This document shows, one piece after another, positions 15,501 to 23,274 of a DNA stretch of 34,440 nucleotides. This stretch comes from Bacteroidota bacterium (GTDB taxonomy: Bacteria; Bacteroidota; Bacteroidia; Chitinophagales; Chitinophagaceae): NCBI GenBank assembly GCA_013286425.1, contig JABDFS010000036.1, forward strand, positions 1 to 34,440. Direction: 5' to 3'. The translations under genes and the position numbers were made by a program. The notes under the pieces were generated by a model that was not told where the DNA came from, ran no database searches, and saw only the letters and a program-made list of their open reading frames with translations. The first letter of the stretch is position 1, and the number at the start of each line of letters is the position of its first letter.

Positions 15501-15953
15501 TCAAGTCAAGTTACCTGAAATAGGATAAATCCTTATTATGTTGTCAAGCTGTCTAACCATGCCCGGAATTACTGTCTGGTCAAAGTTTATGTCAAAGACA
15601 AGTTTGTTTCCGGTTCCAGCAAAGTCCATTACTGAACAGTTCGCTTCAAAATGTCCAATACCATCACCCCGTATCTCGATTTTCACTTGTCCTTCAAGTG
15701 TATTAAATAAAGCTGTCCCATCGAGCGTATTATAAATCCGAGAAAGTTCTTGTTTGAATCTTTCAAAGTCAGTTGTCATTAAATAACATTCAAATTTTCC
15801 TGAAAAGCCACCTGCTTCAACGGCCACTTTTGATCTGATCCAATTTCTGTCCCAGTCGAGTTCAGCCTTCGGATATGTAAGGCCGGTCAGTTCAATCCTA
15901 ATGAAATCTCCATCTCCTCTAAGTTCAAAAAATATTGTGTCGCTGTCTGTCAT
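15501..15953 (-). CDS. WapI-like immunity-family protein
   Basis: A 150-residue soluble beta-rich protein. The pattern ELDWDRNWIRSKVAVEAGGF (about 31-50), the middle LMTTDFERFKQELSRIYNTL and the end NKLVFDINFDQTVIPGMVRQL resemble the WapI immunity family. The Bacillus founder protects against the contact-dependent toxin WapA. No toxin, Rhs or WapA-like gene is in the window, so this is an orphan or has another job. It has no signal peptide, as expected for a cytoplasmic immunity protein. Family assignment is from recognition of the pattern only. Confidence 0.6.
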   Translation of the reverse strand: MTDSDTIFFELRGDGDFIRIELTGLTYPKAELDWDRNWIRSKVAVEAGGFSGKFECYLMTTDFERFKQELSRIYNTLDGTALFNTLEGQVKIEIRGDGIGHFEANCSVMDFAGTGNKLVFDINFDQTVIPGMVRQLDNIIRIYPISGNLT

Positions 15954-16118
15954 TTTGCATTGCTGCTAACTCTCAAATATACACAAGTCAATCGCACGAC
16001 TATAACAACGGCTATAATTGTATTTAGGCTGTTCTAAACTTAAACTTGCTGCATATATACCTACTTAAAACACATTATGCGCAGGTTTTTTTATACTTAC
16101 ATTTGAGCAAGCAATGCA

Positions 16119-16766
16119 ATGAAAAAGCTATGGCGATATTATTTTTTCTTTCTAGCCTTCTGTTTGCCCATACTGATATTACAAAATACAGGTTGTGTAA
16201 AAGAGTATAGCTTTGAGGGAGCGCCACAGGATACCATACATGCAGATACTATACCGGCAGATACTATACCGGTTGATACCATACGAACTGATACATCAGA
16301 TACCACAGTAATTCCACCAGCCATAATATTTCCGCAATGTACTTTTTGTAAAGAATTGAACCAGGTTGACCTGGGCCACTGGAGTTTTAAAATCGGGGAT
16401 GCTTATTTATGCGGTTCATTTTCAAATTCAGGTTTTTTTAGCGGGTTATCAAAAACTGCTTTTACTTTTTTTGGCCCTTCTGCCTGTTCTGATGATACCG
16501 GGATTGTAGTTTCTGTTTACCTGCCTGTTCCATTAGACCGGGATCGTTATGGCCTGACCACCGATGAAACTGCCTTTTATTATTATGACCATAATTCACC
16601 CACTGATATTTTAGACAGCCGTCACACAGCTATTTTTACTGTAGTGGTTCAAAGTTTTATTTATGCCACAGGAATTGCAACCGGCACATTCGGCGGTGAT
16701 GTATATACTGTGAATGGTGATATTGTACACATTACTGACGGACAGTTTAAAGCCTCGCTGTATTAA
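16119..16766 (+). CDS. Chitinophagaceae-type lipoprotein with Asp-Thr pentapeptide repeats
   Basis: A 215-residue lipoprotein: hydrophobic leader, then LQNTGCVKEYSFEG with the lipid-bearing Cys at residue 26. The CVKEYSFEG start is one I associate with Chitinophagaceae surface lipoproteins. Next comes a low-complexity linker of DTIxA-type pentapeptides (about residue 38-62), encoded by four tandem 15-bp units (16230-16289). The globular part (72-215) has a CTFCKEL motif and beta-strand-like sequence and matches nothing I can name. It probably sits on the outer membrane with the linker holding the domain away. The start is preceded by a TACATTTG box (16098-16105), a possible -7 element, without a clear -33. 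Confidence 0.75.
   Translation: MKKLWRYYFFFLAFCLPILILQNTGCVKEYSFEGAPQDTIHADTIPADTIPVDTIRTDTSDTTVIPPAIIFPQCTFCKELNQVDLGHWSFKIGDAYLCGSFSNSGFFSGLSKTAFTFFGPSACSDDTGIVVSVYLPVPLDRDRYGLTTDETAFYYYDHNSPTDILDSRHTAIFTVVVQSFIYATGIATGTFGGDVYTVNGDIVHITDGQFKASLY
16230..16289 (+). repeat. Four 15-bp coding minisatellite units
   Basis: Units begin gataccatac or gatactatac and encode DTIHA, DTIPA, DTIPV and DTIRT in the lipoprotein linker. The period is a multiple of three, so changes in copy number keep the frame and only change linker length. Confidence 0.8.
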
Positions 16767-17076
16767 AAAACAAAACCTTACTCTTCCATAATGGTATAGC
16801 ATACATGAGTGTTCGAAACCTGAGCATCAAACGGGTAAGCCATCTAATGCACTATGATAGGCAACATAGACCTTGCCATACTTTTCCCTGCCTTTAACCG
16901 GCGCTTTGCCTGCGCTTTACCGGCAAGTAAGGTCTCTATAAGGTCTCTGTAATGTCTCTATAATGTCTCTATAATGTCTCTATATGGTCTCTGTAAGGTG
17001 TGATAAAAATGAAAGAAAATTTTAATTGCCAGGCGGCTGAATGACGCAATTAGCAGTGATCGAAAGATACATGAAT
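16767..17076. other. 310-bp intergenic region between convergent genes, with composite 11-bp array
   Basis: No gene seen. It separates the convergent lipoprotein and alpha/beta-hydrolase genes. Nearly 120 of its bases (16880-16996) are 11-bp repeats of two kinds. No classical terminator with a T-tract is visible. Confidence 0.5.
16880..16996 (+). repeat. Composite 11-bp array: CGCTTTACCGG-type then GGTCTCTRTAA-type units
   Basis: First block: acttttccctg, cctttaaccgg, cgctttgcctg, cgctttaccgg (16880-16923, increasingly alike). Seven bases follow (caagtaa). Second block: ggtctctataa, ggtctctgtaa, tgtctctataa, tgtctctataa, tgtctctatat, ggtctctgtaa (16931-16996), six uninterrupted units. The second unit is the complement of the array unit at 10857-10900. 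The order of the two unit types also matches that locus once one of them is reversed. Confidence 0.9.
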
Positions 17077-17736
17077 TTATCCTTCTTGTTGGTTTTCCAG
17101 GAGCTTTTTTATAAGCGTTGATATTTCATCCGCATTTTCTATTATCATTAAATGGCCGCCATCTTTAATAGTATAATCAGCTTTCACAAATTTGTATGGC
17201 AACAATTTATCGTTAGTACCATGAATATGTATGATGCCAGAAGGAATGATCTTATTATCCCATTTCATAATTGCGCCTATTGCCCATTTATAAAAATCAG
17301 TGTCAGCATTTTTAAGTGCAAAACGAATATAGCTTCTTGCTGTTTTAGATCGGGCACCTAAAAAATATCGCTGAATGCGCAACGATTTTTTTATAAAAGC
17401 ATCAGGCAAAATTTTATAAAGTGGAATAAACCGCAACATGAGCATGCGGGACGGGAGTTCATTTTTTGATTTGGCGCCTGATATAATTATTGCCTTTGCG
17501 CCTGGTGTATCTTTTACAATTTCTGTTGCAATCATTCCACCCAATGATAAACCAATTATAACGGGATTTTCTCCAGCGATAAATTGCTTTTTCAAACGCA
17601 AAGCATAATCGCGAAGCGTTTCATTTTTCAACGTAGTTATCCAGTGTATAAAAACAGGATGTACAAAAGAAAGATCAAGGAACTTAAACACTTTTTCATC
17701 CGCACCAAGTCCTGATATGCAATAAACCGTTTGCAT
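17077..17736 (-). CDS. Alpha/beta hydrolase, translationally coupled to tyrS
   Basis: A 219-residue soluble alpha/beta-hydrolase. The catalytic triad is visible: nucleophile S64 in the elbow IGLSLGG, acid D176 in HGTNDKLLP and base H195 in DGGHLMI. The oxyanion region is near ISGLGAD (7-13). The start codon overlaps the tyrS stop (TGATG), so translation is likely coupled to tyrS. The substrate cannot be inferred; small esters or lactones are typical of this size class. No signal peptide. Confidence 0.82.
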   Translation of the reverse strand: MQTVYCISGLGADEKVFKFLDLSFVHPVFIHWITTLKNETLRDYALRLKKQFIAGENPVIIGLSLGGMIATEIVKDTPGAKAIIISGAKSKNELPSRMLMLRFIPLYKILPDAFIKKSLRIQRYFLGARSKTARSYIRFALKNADTDFYKWAIGAIMKWDNKIIPSGIIHIHGTNDKLLPYKFVKADYTIKDGGHLMIIENADEISTLIKKLLENQQEG

Positions 17737-19007
17737 CAGATTATCTTGATCAAATAATAATTTTTCTTGCCTTTTTGAACAAGTAAATATTTACTGTGTA
17801 GTAAAATTGAACTATCAACAATGAACTGTAAACTCTCAACTTTTTTCCTGTTGATACTCACGCCGCCGTTCTGTAACATCTTTCTTGCTTCCCCTTTACT
17901 TGGAAAAATATTTGTTTCTGCAAGAAATGAAATTGCATCAACACCAAGCTTTGAAGATTCATAATCGATCTTAACCACACCTTCCATACTTTCCAGGTCT
18001 TCTTCGCTTAAACTTTCTGCAGGGGCTGATTGATTGGCAAATAATTTTTCTGTTGTTTCCAATGCCTGTTTCAATCCATCTTCATCATGTACAAACAATG
18101 TAATTTCTTTCGCTAATGTTTTTTGTAATAAACGTGCGGCTGCATTTTCATCATGTTGTTTTATCAACTCATCAATATTTTCTTTAGATAAGAAAGTAAA
18201 TATTTTGATCCACTTTTTTGCATCATCATCTGCAGCATTCAACCAGAATTGGTAGAATTGATAAGGTGAAGTTTTTTCCGCATCCAGCCACACATTTCCT
18301 TTTTCGGTTTTACCAAATTTGCCGCCATCAGATTTTGTCAGCAAAGGGCAGGTAAATGCAAATGCTTCACCGCCTGCTTTGCGGCGGATCAATTCTGTGC
18401 CGGTTGTAATGTTTCCCCACTGATCACTACCACCCATTTGCAGTTTACAGTTATGATGTTTGTATAGCCAGTAAAAATCATAACCCTGAATTAGTTGATA
18501 AGTGAACTCGGTAAAACTGATTCCCGTTTCACCTTCAATTCTTTTCTTCACACTGTCTTTCGCCATCATATAATTTACAGTGATGTGCTTGCCAACATCG
18601 CGAATGAATTCAAGAAAATACATTTCTTTAAACCAGTCGTAATTGTTCACCATCACCGCAGCATTTGGTTTGGAAGTATCAAAATCCAAAAACTTTTCCA
18701 GTTGCTTTTTTACACCTGCCTGGTTGCGTTGAAGCACCTCTTCACTTAATAAATTACGCTCTTCACTTTTACCGCTGGGGTCGCCCACCATGCCTGTTGC
18801 ACCGCCAATTAATGCATAAGGTTTATGACCTGCTTTTTGCAAATGCACCAATAATAAAATGGGAACAAGGCTACCGATGTGCAAGCTGTCGGCAGTTGGA
18901 TCAAAACCAATATAGGCTGATGTAGATTCTTTGTTTAACTGTTCTTCTGTGCCCGGCATTATATCCTGCAACATTCCGCGCCAGCGCAATTCTTCAATCA
19001 GGTTCAT
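17736..19007 (-). CDS. tyrS: Tyrosyl-tRNA synthetase
   Basis: A 423-residue class I aminoacyl-tRNA synthetase charging tRNA-Tyr. [15 protein letters not shown] contains the HIGH-type signature HIGS (43-46) after the Tyr-binding region. [27 protein letters not shown] is the Tyr/Gln recognition helix, and [11 protein letters not shown] replaces KMSKS. A C-terminal S4 RNA-binding domain (about 355-423) is present ([17 protein letters not shown]). Full length for the bacterial enzyme. The upstream leader holds a 7-bp repeat array. Confidence 0.97.
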   Translation of the reverse strand: MNLIEELRWRGMLQDIMPGTEEQLNKESTSAYIGFDPTADSLHIGSLVPILLLVHLQKAGHKPYALIGGATGMVGDPSGKSEERNLLSEEVLQRNQAGVKKQLEKFLDFDTSKPNAAVMVNNYDWFKEMYFLEFIRDVGKHITVNYMMAKDSVKKRIEGETGISFTEFTYQLIQGYDFYWLYKHHNCKLQMGGSDQWGNITTGTELIRRKAGGEAFAFTCPLLTKSDGGKFGKTEKGNVWLDAEKTSPYQFYQFWLNAADDDAKKWIKIFTFLSKENIDELIKQHDENAAARLLQKTLAKEITLFVHDEDGLKQALETTEKLFANQSAPAESLSEEDLESMEGVVKIDYESSKLGVDAISFLAETNIFPSKGEARKMLQNGGVSINRKKVESLQFIVDSSILLHSKYLLVQKGKKNYYLIKII

Positions 19008-19021
19008 TCAAGAAAATTTGT

Positions 19022-19070
19022 GCAAAAGTGTCAAGTAAAAAATCAAAAGTCAAAATTAAAAATTAAAAAC
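19022..19070 (-). repeat. 7-bp tandem array, A/T-rich (seven units)
   Basis: Seven heptamers in register on the plus strand: gcaaaag, tgtcaag, taaaaaa, tcaaaag, tcaaaat, taaaaat, taaaaac. The array starts 15 bases upstream of the tyrS start codon and fills most of the 82-bp gap to the FGGY kinase gene, so it would be in the tyrS promoter or leader. Such A-rich heptads recur in Bacteroidota intergenic DNA to my knowledge. Confidence 0.65.
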
Positions 19071-19089
19071 CGCCGGTTCGCATATTCAA

Positions 19090-20595
19090 TCAGTGATTTG
19101 CAATCATCGATAATTCATCAAAAGTATTTTTCAACCTTTCATATAAGCTGCTATAAATCTTAAAATATTTTTTATAGATGATATGATTTGATTTGTTTGG
19201 CCTGAATGTTTTTACGTTTTTCAGAAACATTTTTGCTTCAGTTATTTTCTTTACTGATCCAATTGCTTTCATGCCGATGAATGCAGCACCCAATGCCGAT
19301 GCATCAGCGCTTTCATTTATCAGTATTTCTTTGCCTGAAACATCAGCAAGTATTTGTACCCACTGTTCAGATTTTATAATACCGCCACTTAGATAAATAT
19401 TTTTAATGTTGCCGCTTGTTTCTTCAAGTGCAAGCATTACATCAACTATGGAATAGCACACGCCTTCCAAAACAGCTTTGATAATATGCGCTTTGGTATG
19501 CGAAGCAGTTAAACCGACAAAAGAACCTTTTGCATTTTCATCCCAGACAGGAGAACGTTCGCCTAATATGTAAGGAAGAAATATAAGCCCGTTAGCGCCT
19601 GCATTAATTTTTGATGATTGATTGAATAAAGCTTTTAATTTTTTTTCGTTCTTAAAATCATCCTCTAAAACGTTTTCGACAAGCCATTGTAAAGCAATGC
19701 CGCCATTATTTGTGGCGCCACCTGTTATGTAAAAGCCATCTGTTATGTAATAACAAAAGAGTCTTTGCTTTTCATCAATAAGATATTTGTCTGACGTTAT
19801 ACGCACTGCACCGCTTGTTCCAACAGTTACGGCTGCATTTGTTTTGTTGATGATACCGCTTCCGAGATTTGCGAGCGCACCATCGCTTGCACCTAAAACA
19901 AAAGGGATTTCATTTTTAAGTTTCAGTTTTTTCTTTATTGCAGGCAACAAAGCTTTTTCAGAATGTTCAACAGGAGCTAATGCAGAAAGATGATCTGTTG
20001 TTATGCCTGCAAGCTTTAAAGCTTCATCATACCAGCATATATTTTTTTCATCAAACAAACCTGTTGCTGCTGCAATGGAATGATCAACTATATACTTTCC
20101 AAACAATTTCAAAAAAATAAACTCTTTTATCGAAATGAATTTGTGTGCTTTTGTAAAAATATTTTTTGCTTCATGTTTTAACCAAATGAGTTTACACAAA
20201 GGTGACATAGCGTGAATGGGAACGCCTGTTGTTTCGTATAAATTTTTTGCTATTGGTTTTTGTTCCAATTCATGTGCGTAATGTGCGCTGCGCAAATCAG
20301 CCCATGTCATCATGTTCATTAAAGGCTTGCCATCTTTATCAACTGCAAGTAAACTATGCATTGCCGCACTGAAAGAAATACAGGCAATATTTTCTTCTTT
20401 GCAAAAAGCAATTGATTGTTGCAGTAATTTAATTACTGCATTGAAAACTGTGTCCGGATTTTGTTCATTCCATCCTGGTTTGGGCTGAATGGGTTTTGTT
20501 GGTACATGAAATGTTTTTAAAACTTTTGCTTTTTCAGTTACAATAACGGCCTTGCAATTAGTAGTGCCCAGATCAATCGCGATGATATTCTTCAT
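19090..20595 (-). CDS. FGGY-family carbohydrate kinase, gluconokinase-like
   Basis: A 501-residue kinase of the FGGY family. It starts with IAIDLGTTNCKAVI (ATP phosphate 1 motif). SFSAAMHSLLAVD and MMTWADLRS are the substrate-side loops. LGASDGALANLGSG provides the catalytic Asp (about residue 240), then VTVGTSGAVR (phosphate 2) and IYLSGGIIKSEQWVQ (adenosine). The block PIHAMSPLCKLIWLKHE is like FGGY gluconokinases; xylulokinase is the alternative. Gluconate kinase would fit with the sugar-oxidising GMC pair nearby. It ends 82 bases before tyrS on the same strand and starts 14 bases after the nucleotidyltransferase stop. Confidence 0.82.
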   Translation of the reverse strand: MKNIIAIDLGTTNCKAVIVTEKAKVLKTFHVPTKPIQPKPGWNEQNPDTVFNAVIKLLQQSIAFCKEENIACISFSAAMHSLLAVDKDGKPLMNMMTWADLRSAHYAHELEQKPIAKNLYETTGVPIHAMSPLCKLIWLKHEAKNIFTKAHKFISIKEFIFLKLFGKYIVDHSIAAATGLFDEKNICWYDEALKLAGITTDHLSALAPVEHSEKALLPAIKKKLKLKNEIPFVLGASDGALANLGSGIINKTNAAVTVGTSGAVRITSDKYLIDEKQRLFCYYITDGFYITGGATNNGGIALQWLVENVLEDDFKNEKKLKALFNQSSKINAGANGLIFLPYILGERSPVWDENAKGSFVGLTASHTKAHIIKAVLEGVCYSIVDVMLALEETSGNIKNIYLSGGIIKSEQWVQILADVSGKEILINESADASALGAAFIGMKAIGSVKKITEAKMFLKNVKTFRPNKSNHIIYKKYFKIYSSLYERLKNTFDELSMIANH

Positions 20596-20609
20596 GTGCA
20601 GGTGATTTG

Positions 20610-21176
20610 CTAAACGGGATTTGCTTCTTGTTTAATTCTTTCATATAAATTCTGTACGTTTAATTCGTGTGCCCAGGTTTCCAGGTAATCTTTATCAAGC
20701 AAACTGTATTGTAATTCATAAACACGCAATGCATCTTTAAATTGTTTTTCACTTCCTCCTGAAAGCTTTGCCCATTTCAATTTTGATAATATTGTATCTT
20801 CTGCAGCAGATACTTTCATTTTAAATCCAAAAGCATCTTCTTCATATTTTCTTGCAAAGCGTGATGTATCAAAAGCATCATTAGTTAAAAGCCAAAAATC
20901 AACTTTATCGCCTTCGGTTGTATCAAGTAAATTAAACATGCTTTTTCGATTTATAGCATCACGCACAGATTCTTCTGATAAATAATATTGTGGTAAAGGA
21001 AATGCTTTTATTAAAGAAGCAACTGATGATTGTTGTATCAAAACAACAATATCGATATCGTGTGTTGAACGCGGCTCACCTTGCAAGCTTGAAACTGTTG
21101 AGCCGGTAATCATATAATCAATTTGATTATTTTCCAAAACCTGTATTACCTTTTCTAATAATTGCTGTTGTGGCAT
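20610..21176 (-). CDS. MNT-like nucleotidyltransferase
   Basis: A 188-residue protein with the minimal nucleotidyltransferase fold. The G-S motif is in MITGSTVSSLQGEPRSTHDIDIVV (G25-S26) with paired metal-binding Asp D40 and D42. A third carboxylate is likely in GDKVDFWLL (about 91-98). A conserved C-terminal block, SKLKWAKLSGGSEKQFKDAL, is typical of stand-alone bacterial relatives. It overlaps the small upstream gene by 22 bases. That two-gene set recalls toxin-antitoxin style MNT or AbiE-like pairs, but the partner is not a HEPN protein. Target unknown. Confidence 0.8.
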   Translation of the reverse strand: MPQQQLLEKVIQVLENNQIDYMITGSTVSSLQGEPRSTHDIDIVVLIQQSSVASLIKAFPLPQYYLSEESVRDAINRKSMFNLLDTTEGDKVDFWLLTNDAFDTSRFARKYEEDAFGFKMKVSAAEDTILSKLKWAKLSGGSEKQFKDALRVYELQYSLLDKDYLETWAHELNVQNLYERIKQEANPV

Positions 21177-21370
21177 TGTGCTATTCTTTCCAGGTAAATT
21201 GTTTTTATTTCTACCTCATTTTTTTCTGGGAATCTTTTTTTCAACCCGCGCAGAAATAATTTTTTTGTGATTGCCGAAAGTTCGAAGGCTTTTTTTAAGC
21301 GTTGTTCGGGTGTCATGCTTTTTAAAGTTTGCATGTATATGTTATGATTGGGATATTTTTTTATCATCAT
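21155..21370 (-). CDS. Small partner of the nucleotidyltransferase
   Basis: A 71-residue basic, helical protein. Met19 (MTPEQRLKKAFELS) could be the real start, giving a 53-residue core. The core is followed by TKKLFLRGLKKRFPEKNEVEIKTIYLERIAQCHNSNY. I recognise this pattern as one often found directly upstream of stand-alone nucleotidyltransferases, though I can give it no name. Its end overlaps the nucleotidyltransferase start by 22 bases, so the two are co-translated. It could be an antitoxin or adaptor for its partner. Confidence 0.7.
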   Translation of the reverse strand: MMIKKYPNHNIYMQTLKSMTPEQRLKKAFELSAITKKLFLRGLKKRFPEKNEVEIKTIYLERIAQCHNSNY

Positions 21371-21498
21371 AAGTTGAGCAAATCTAATTCATTTAAAAGC
21401 TGAGATAATATTCCATCAATATTCATTAACAAAAACTGCTTCTTTTCATCTTCTATTCCTTACTTTAGCCTTTATTCTAACGAAAACCAAGATTAAGA

Positions 21499-23235
21499 AT
21501 GGGCACGCTACAAATAAAAAAGAATCCAAAAAAGTATGATGCAATTATTATCGGTTCAGGAGCCGGCGGGGGAATGGCAACATATGTGTTGGCAAAGGCA
21601 GGTTTAAAAGTTTGTTTGATAGAGGCCGGGCCGATGTTTGATCCCGCTAAAGATTCGAACCAGTTACAGCCACCATGGGCTTCTCCGCGCAGGGGCAGAA
21701 GTACCAAGTTCAGGCCTTTTGGAGATTTTGATGGTTGCTATTGGGGTTGGGAAATTGACGGCGAGCCTTACACGCATGTTGGTGATACCAAATGGGAATG
21801 GTGGCGCGCAAGAATGTTGGGTGGAAGAACCAATCACTGGGGCAGAATCACATTGCGTTTTGGCCCGAAAGATTTCAAGAAAAGAGATATTGATGGTTTA
21901 GGTGATAACTGGCCGATAAGTTATGATGATGTAAAACCGTATTACGATAAAGTGGAAACACTGATCGGTGTGTTCGGAACCAACGAAGGTTTGCCGAATG
22001 ATCCGGATGGCATCTTCCTTCCGCCGCCGAAGCCGCGCTTGCATGAAATGCTGATAAAGAAAGCAGGTACTTCTATTAACATACCGGTTATCCCTTCACG
22101 TTTATCGATCCTTACCAAAAAAATAAATGATACCCGGGGCGCTTGTTTTTTCTGTGCGCAATGCGGAAGGAGCTGTAAAGTGTATGGCGATTTTTCGTCA
22201 TCATCTGTATTAGTAATTCCTGCTTTAAAAACCGGCAATGTTGATCTGCTTACCAATAGTATGGCGCGCGAAGTGCTTACTGATAAAGAAGGATTGGCAA
22301 CGGGTGTATCGTACATCAATAAAGATGACATGCAGGAATATGTGGTTGAAGGTAAAACAGTTATTCTTGGGGCAAGCGCATGCGAGAGTGCAAGGTTACT
22401 GATGAATTCTAAATCTTCAGTGCATCAAAACGGGCTGGCAAATTCGAGCAATGCTGTTGGAAAATATTTGCATGATTCTACCGGCGCTGATATGGGCGGC
22501 TATTTGCCTGATCTGTTTGACCGTAAGCGATACAATGAAGATGGCGTTGGCGGTATGCATGTGTATACTCCCTGGTGGCTGGATAATAAAAAGCTGGATT
22601 TTCCCCGTGGATACCATATTGAATATGGTGGTGGCATGGATCAACCGGCTTATGGTTTTGGCTGGGATATTCAAACCATTAACGGTAAACAGGTTGCTAC
22701 AAGAAAAAGAAAGGAGGCCGGTGGTTATGGTAAATCTTTAAAGGAAGATTACCGGTTCTTTTATGGTGCATCGGTAGGTATGGCAGGAAGAGGCGAGGCT
22801 GTTGCGCTGGAAAGCAATTACTGCGATATAGATCCGAACACAGTTGATAAATACGGAATTCCTGTGCTTCGCTTTAATACAAAATATACCGATTATGAGA
22901 TAAAGCAGGCAAAGCACATGAAGGAAACTTTTAAAGAAATTCTTACAACAATGGGCGCAGTAATTACTTACGGCGATGATGGCCCTGAATCAGATTACGG
23001 ATTGCATGCGCCGGGCAATATTATTCATGAAGCAGGTACTGTAAGAATGGGTAGTGACTCAAAGAGTTCTGCATTAAATGCCTGGTGCCAGGCACATGAT
23101 GCAAAAAATGTGTTTTGTGTTGATGGTGGCCCGTTTGTATCACAGGGTGATAAAAATATTACACATACAATTTTGGCTTTATCATGGAGAACGAGTGATT
23201 ACATTGTTGACCAGCTGAAGAAGCAAAACATTTAA
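21499..23235 (+). CDS. GMC-family FAD oxidoreductase with ferredoxin-like Cys motif
   Basis: A 578-residue glucose-methanol-choline oxidoreductase. The FAD motif YDAIIIGSGAGGGMATYVLA begins at residue 13, and EAGPMFD binds the ribose. RMLGGRTNHWGRITLRF is the FAD-attachment loop. IIHEAGTVRMG and NITHTILALSWR are the C-terminal signature and active-site His region. Residues 216-226 read CFFCAQCGRSC (C-x2-C-x2-C-x3-C), a pattern able to bind an Fe-S cluster, as in FAD-dependent glucose dehydrogenases of the 3Fe-4S type. The next gene is a subunit-3 homologue (39-bp gap). The pair resembles periplasmic glucoside 3-dehydrogenases. No own signal peptide is seen, so co-export with the Tat-bearing partner is likely. 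Confidence 0.87.
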   Translation: MGTLQIKKNPKKYDAIIIGSGAGGGMATYVLAKAGLKVCLIEAGPMFDPAKDSNQLQPPWASPRRGRSTKFRPFGDFDGCYWGWEIDGEPYTHVGDTKWEWWRARMLGGRTNHWGRITLRFGPKDFKKRDIDGLGDNWPISYDDVKPYYDKVETLIGVFGTNEGLPNDPDGIFLPPPKPRLHEMLIKKAGTSINIPVIPSRLSILTKKINDTRGACFFCAQCGRSCKVYGDFSSSSVLVIPALKTGNVDLLTNSMAREVLTDKEGLATGVSYINKDDMQEYVVEGKTVILGASACESARLLMNSKSSVHQNGLANSSNAVGKYLHDSTGADMGGYLPDLFDRKRYNEDGVGGMHVYTPWWLDNKKLDFPRGYHIEYGGGMDQPAYGFGWDIQTINGKQVATRKRKEAGGYGKSLKEDYRFFYGASVGMAGRGEAVALESNYCDIDPNTVDKYGIPVLRFNTKYTDYEIKQAKHMKETFKEILTTMGAVITYGDDGPESDYGLHAPGNIIHEAGTVRMGSDSKSSALNAWCQAHDAKNVFCVDGGPFVSQGDKNITHTILALSWRTSDYIVDQLKKQNI

Positions 23236-23274
23236 ACCATTAATCAAACAATCAATTAAGCATAAATCCCGGAT

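Noticed and set aside
15957..16025. attC-like integron site upstream of the WapI-like gene
   Set aside because: Some GTTR/YAAC-like bases are present, but I could not fold a convincing paired core, and no integrase or further cassettes are seen.
16098..16105. TACATTTG as a -7 promoter element of the lipoprotein gene
   Set aside because: No -33 TTG is found at the right distance and the box is only 13 bases from the start codon. Mentioned in the gene entry only.
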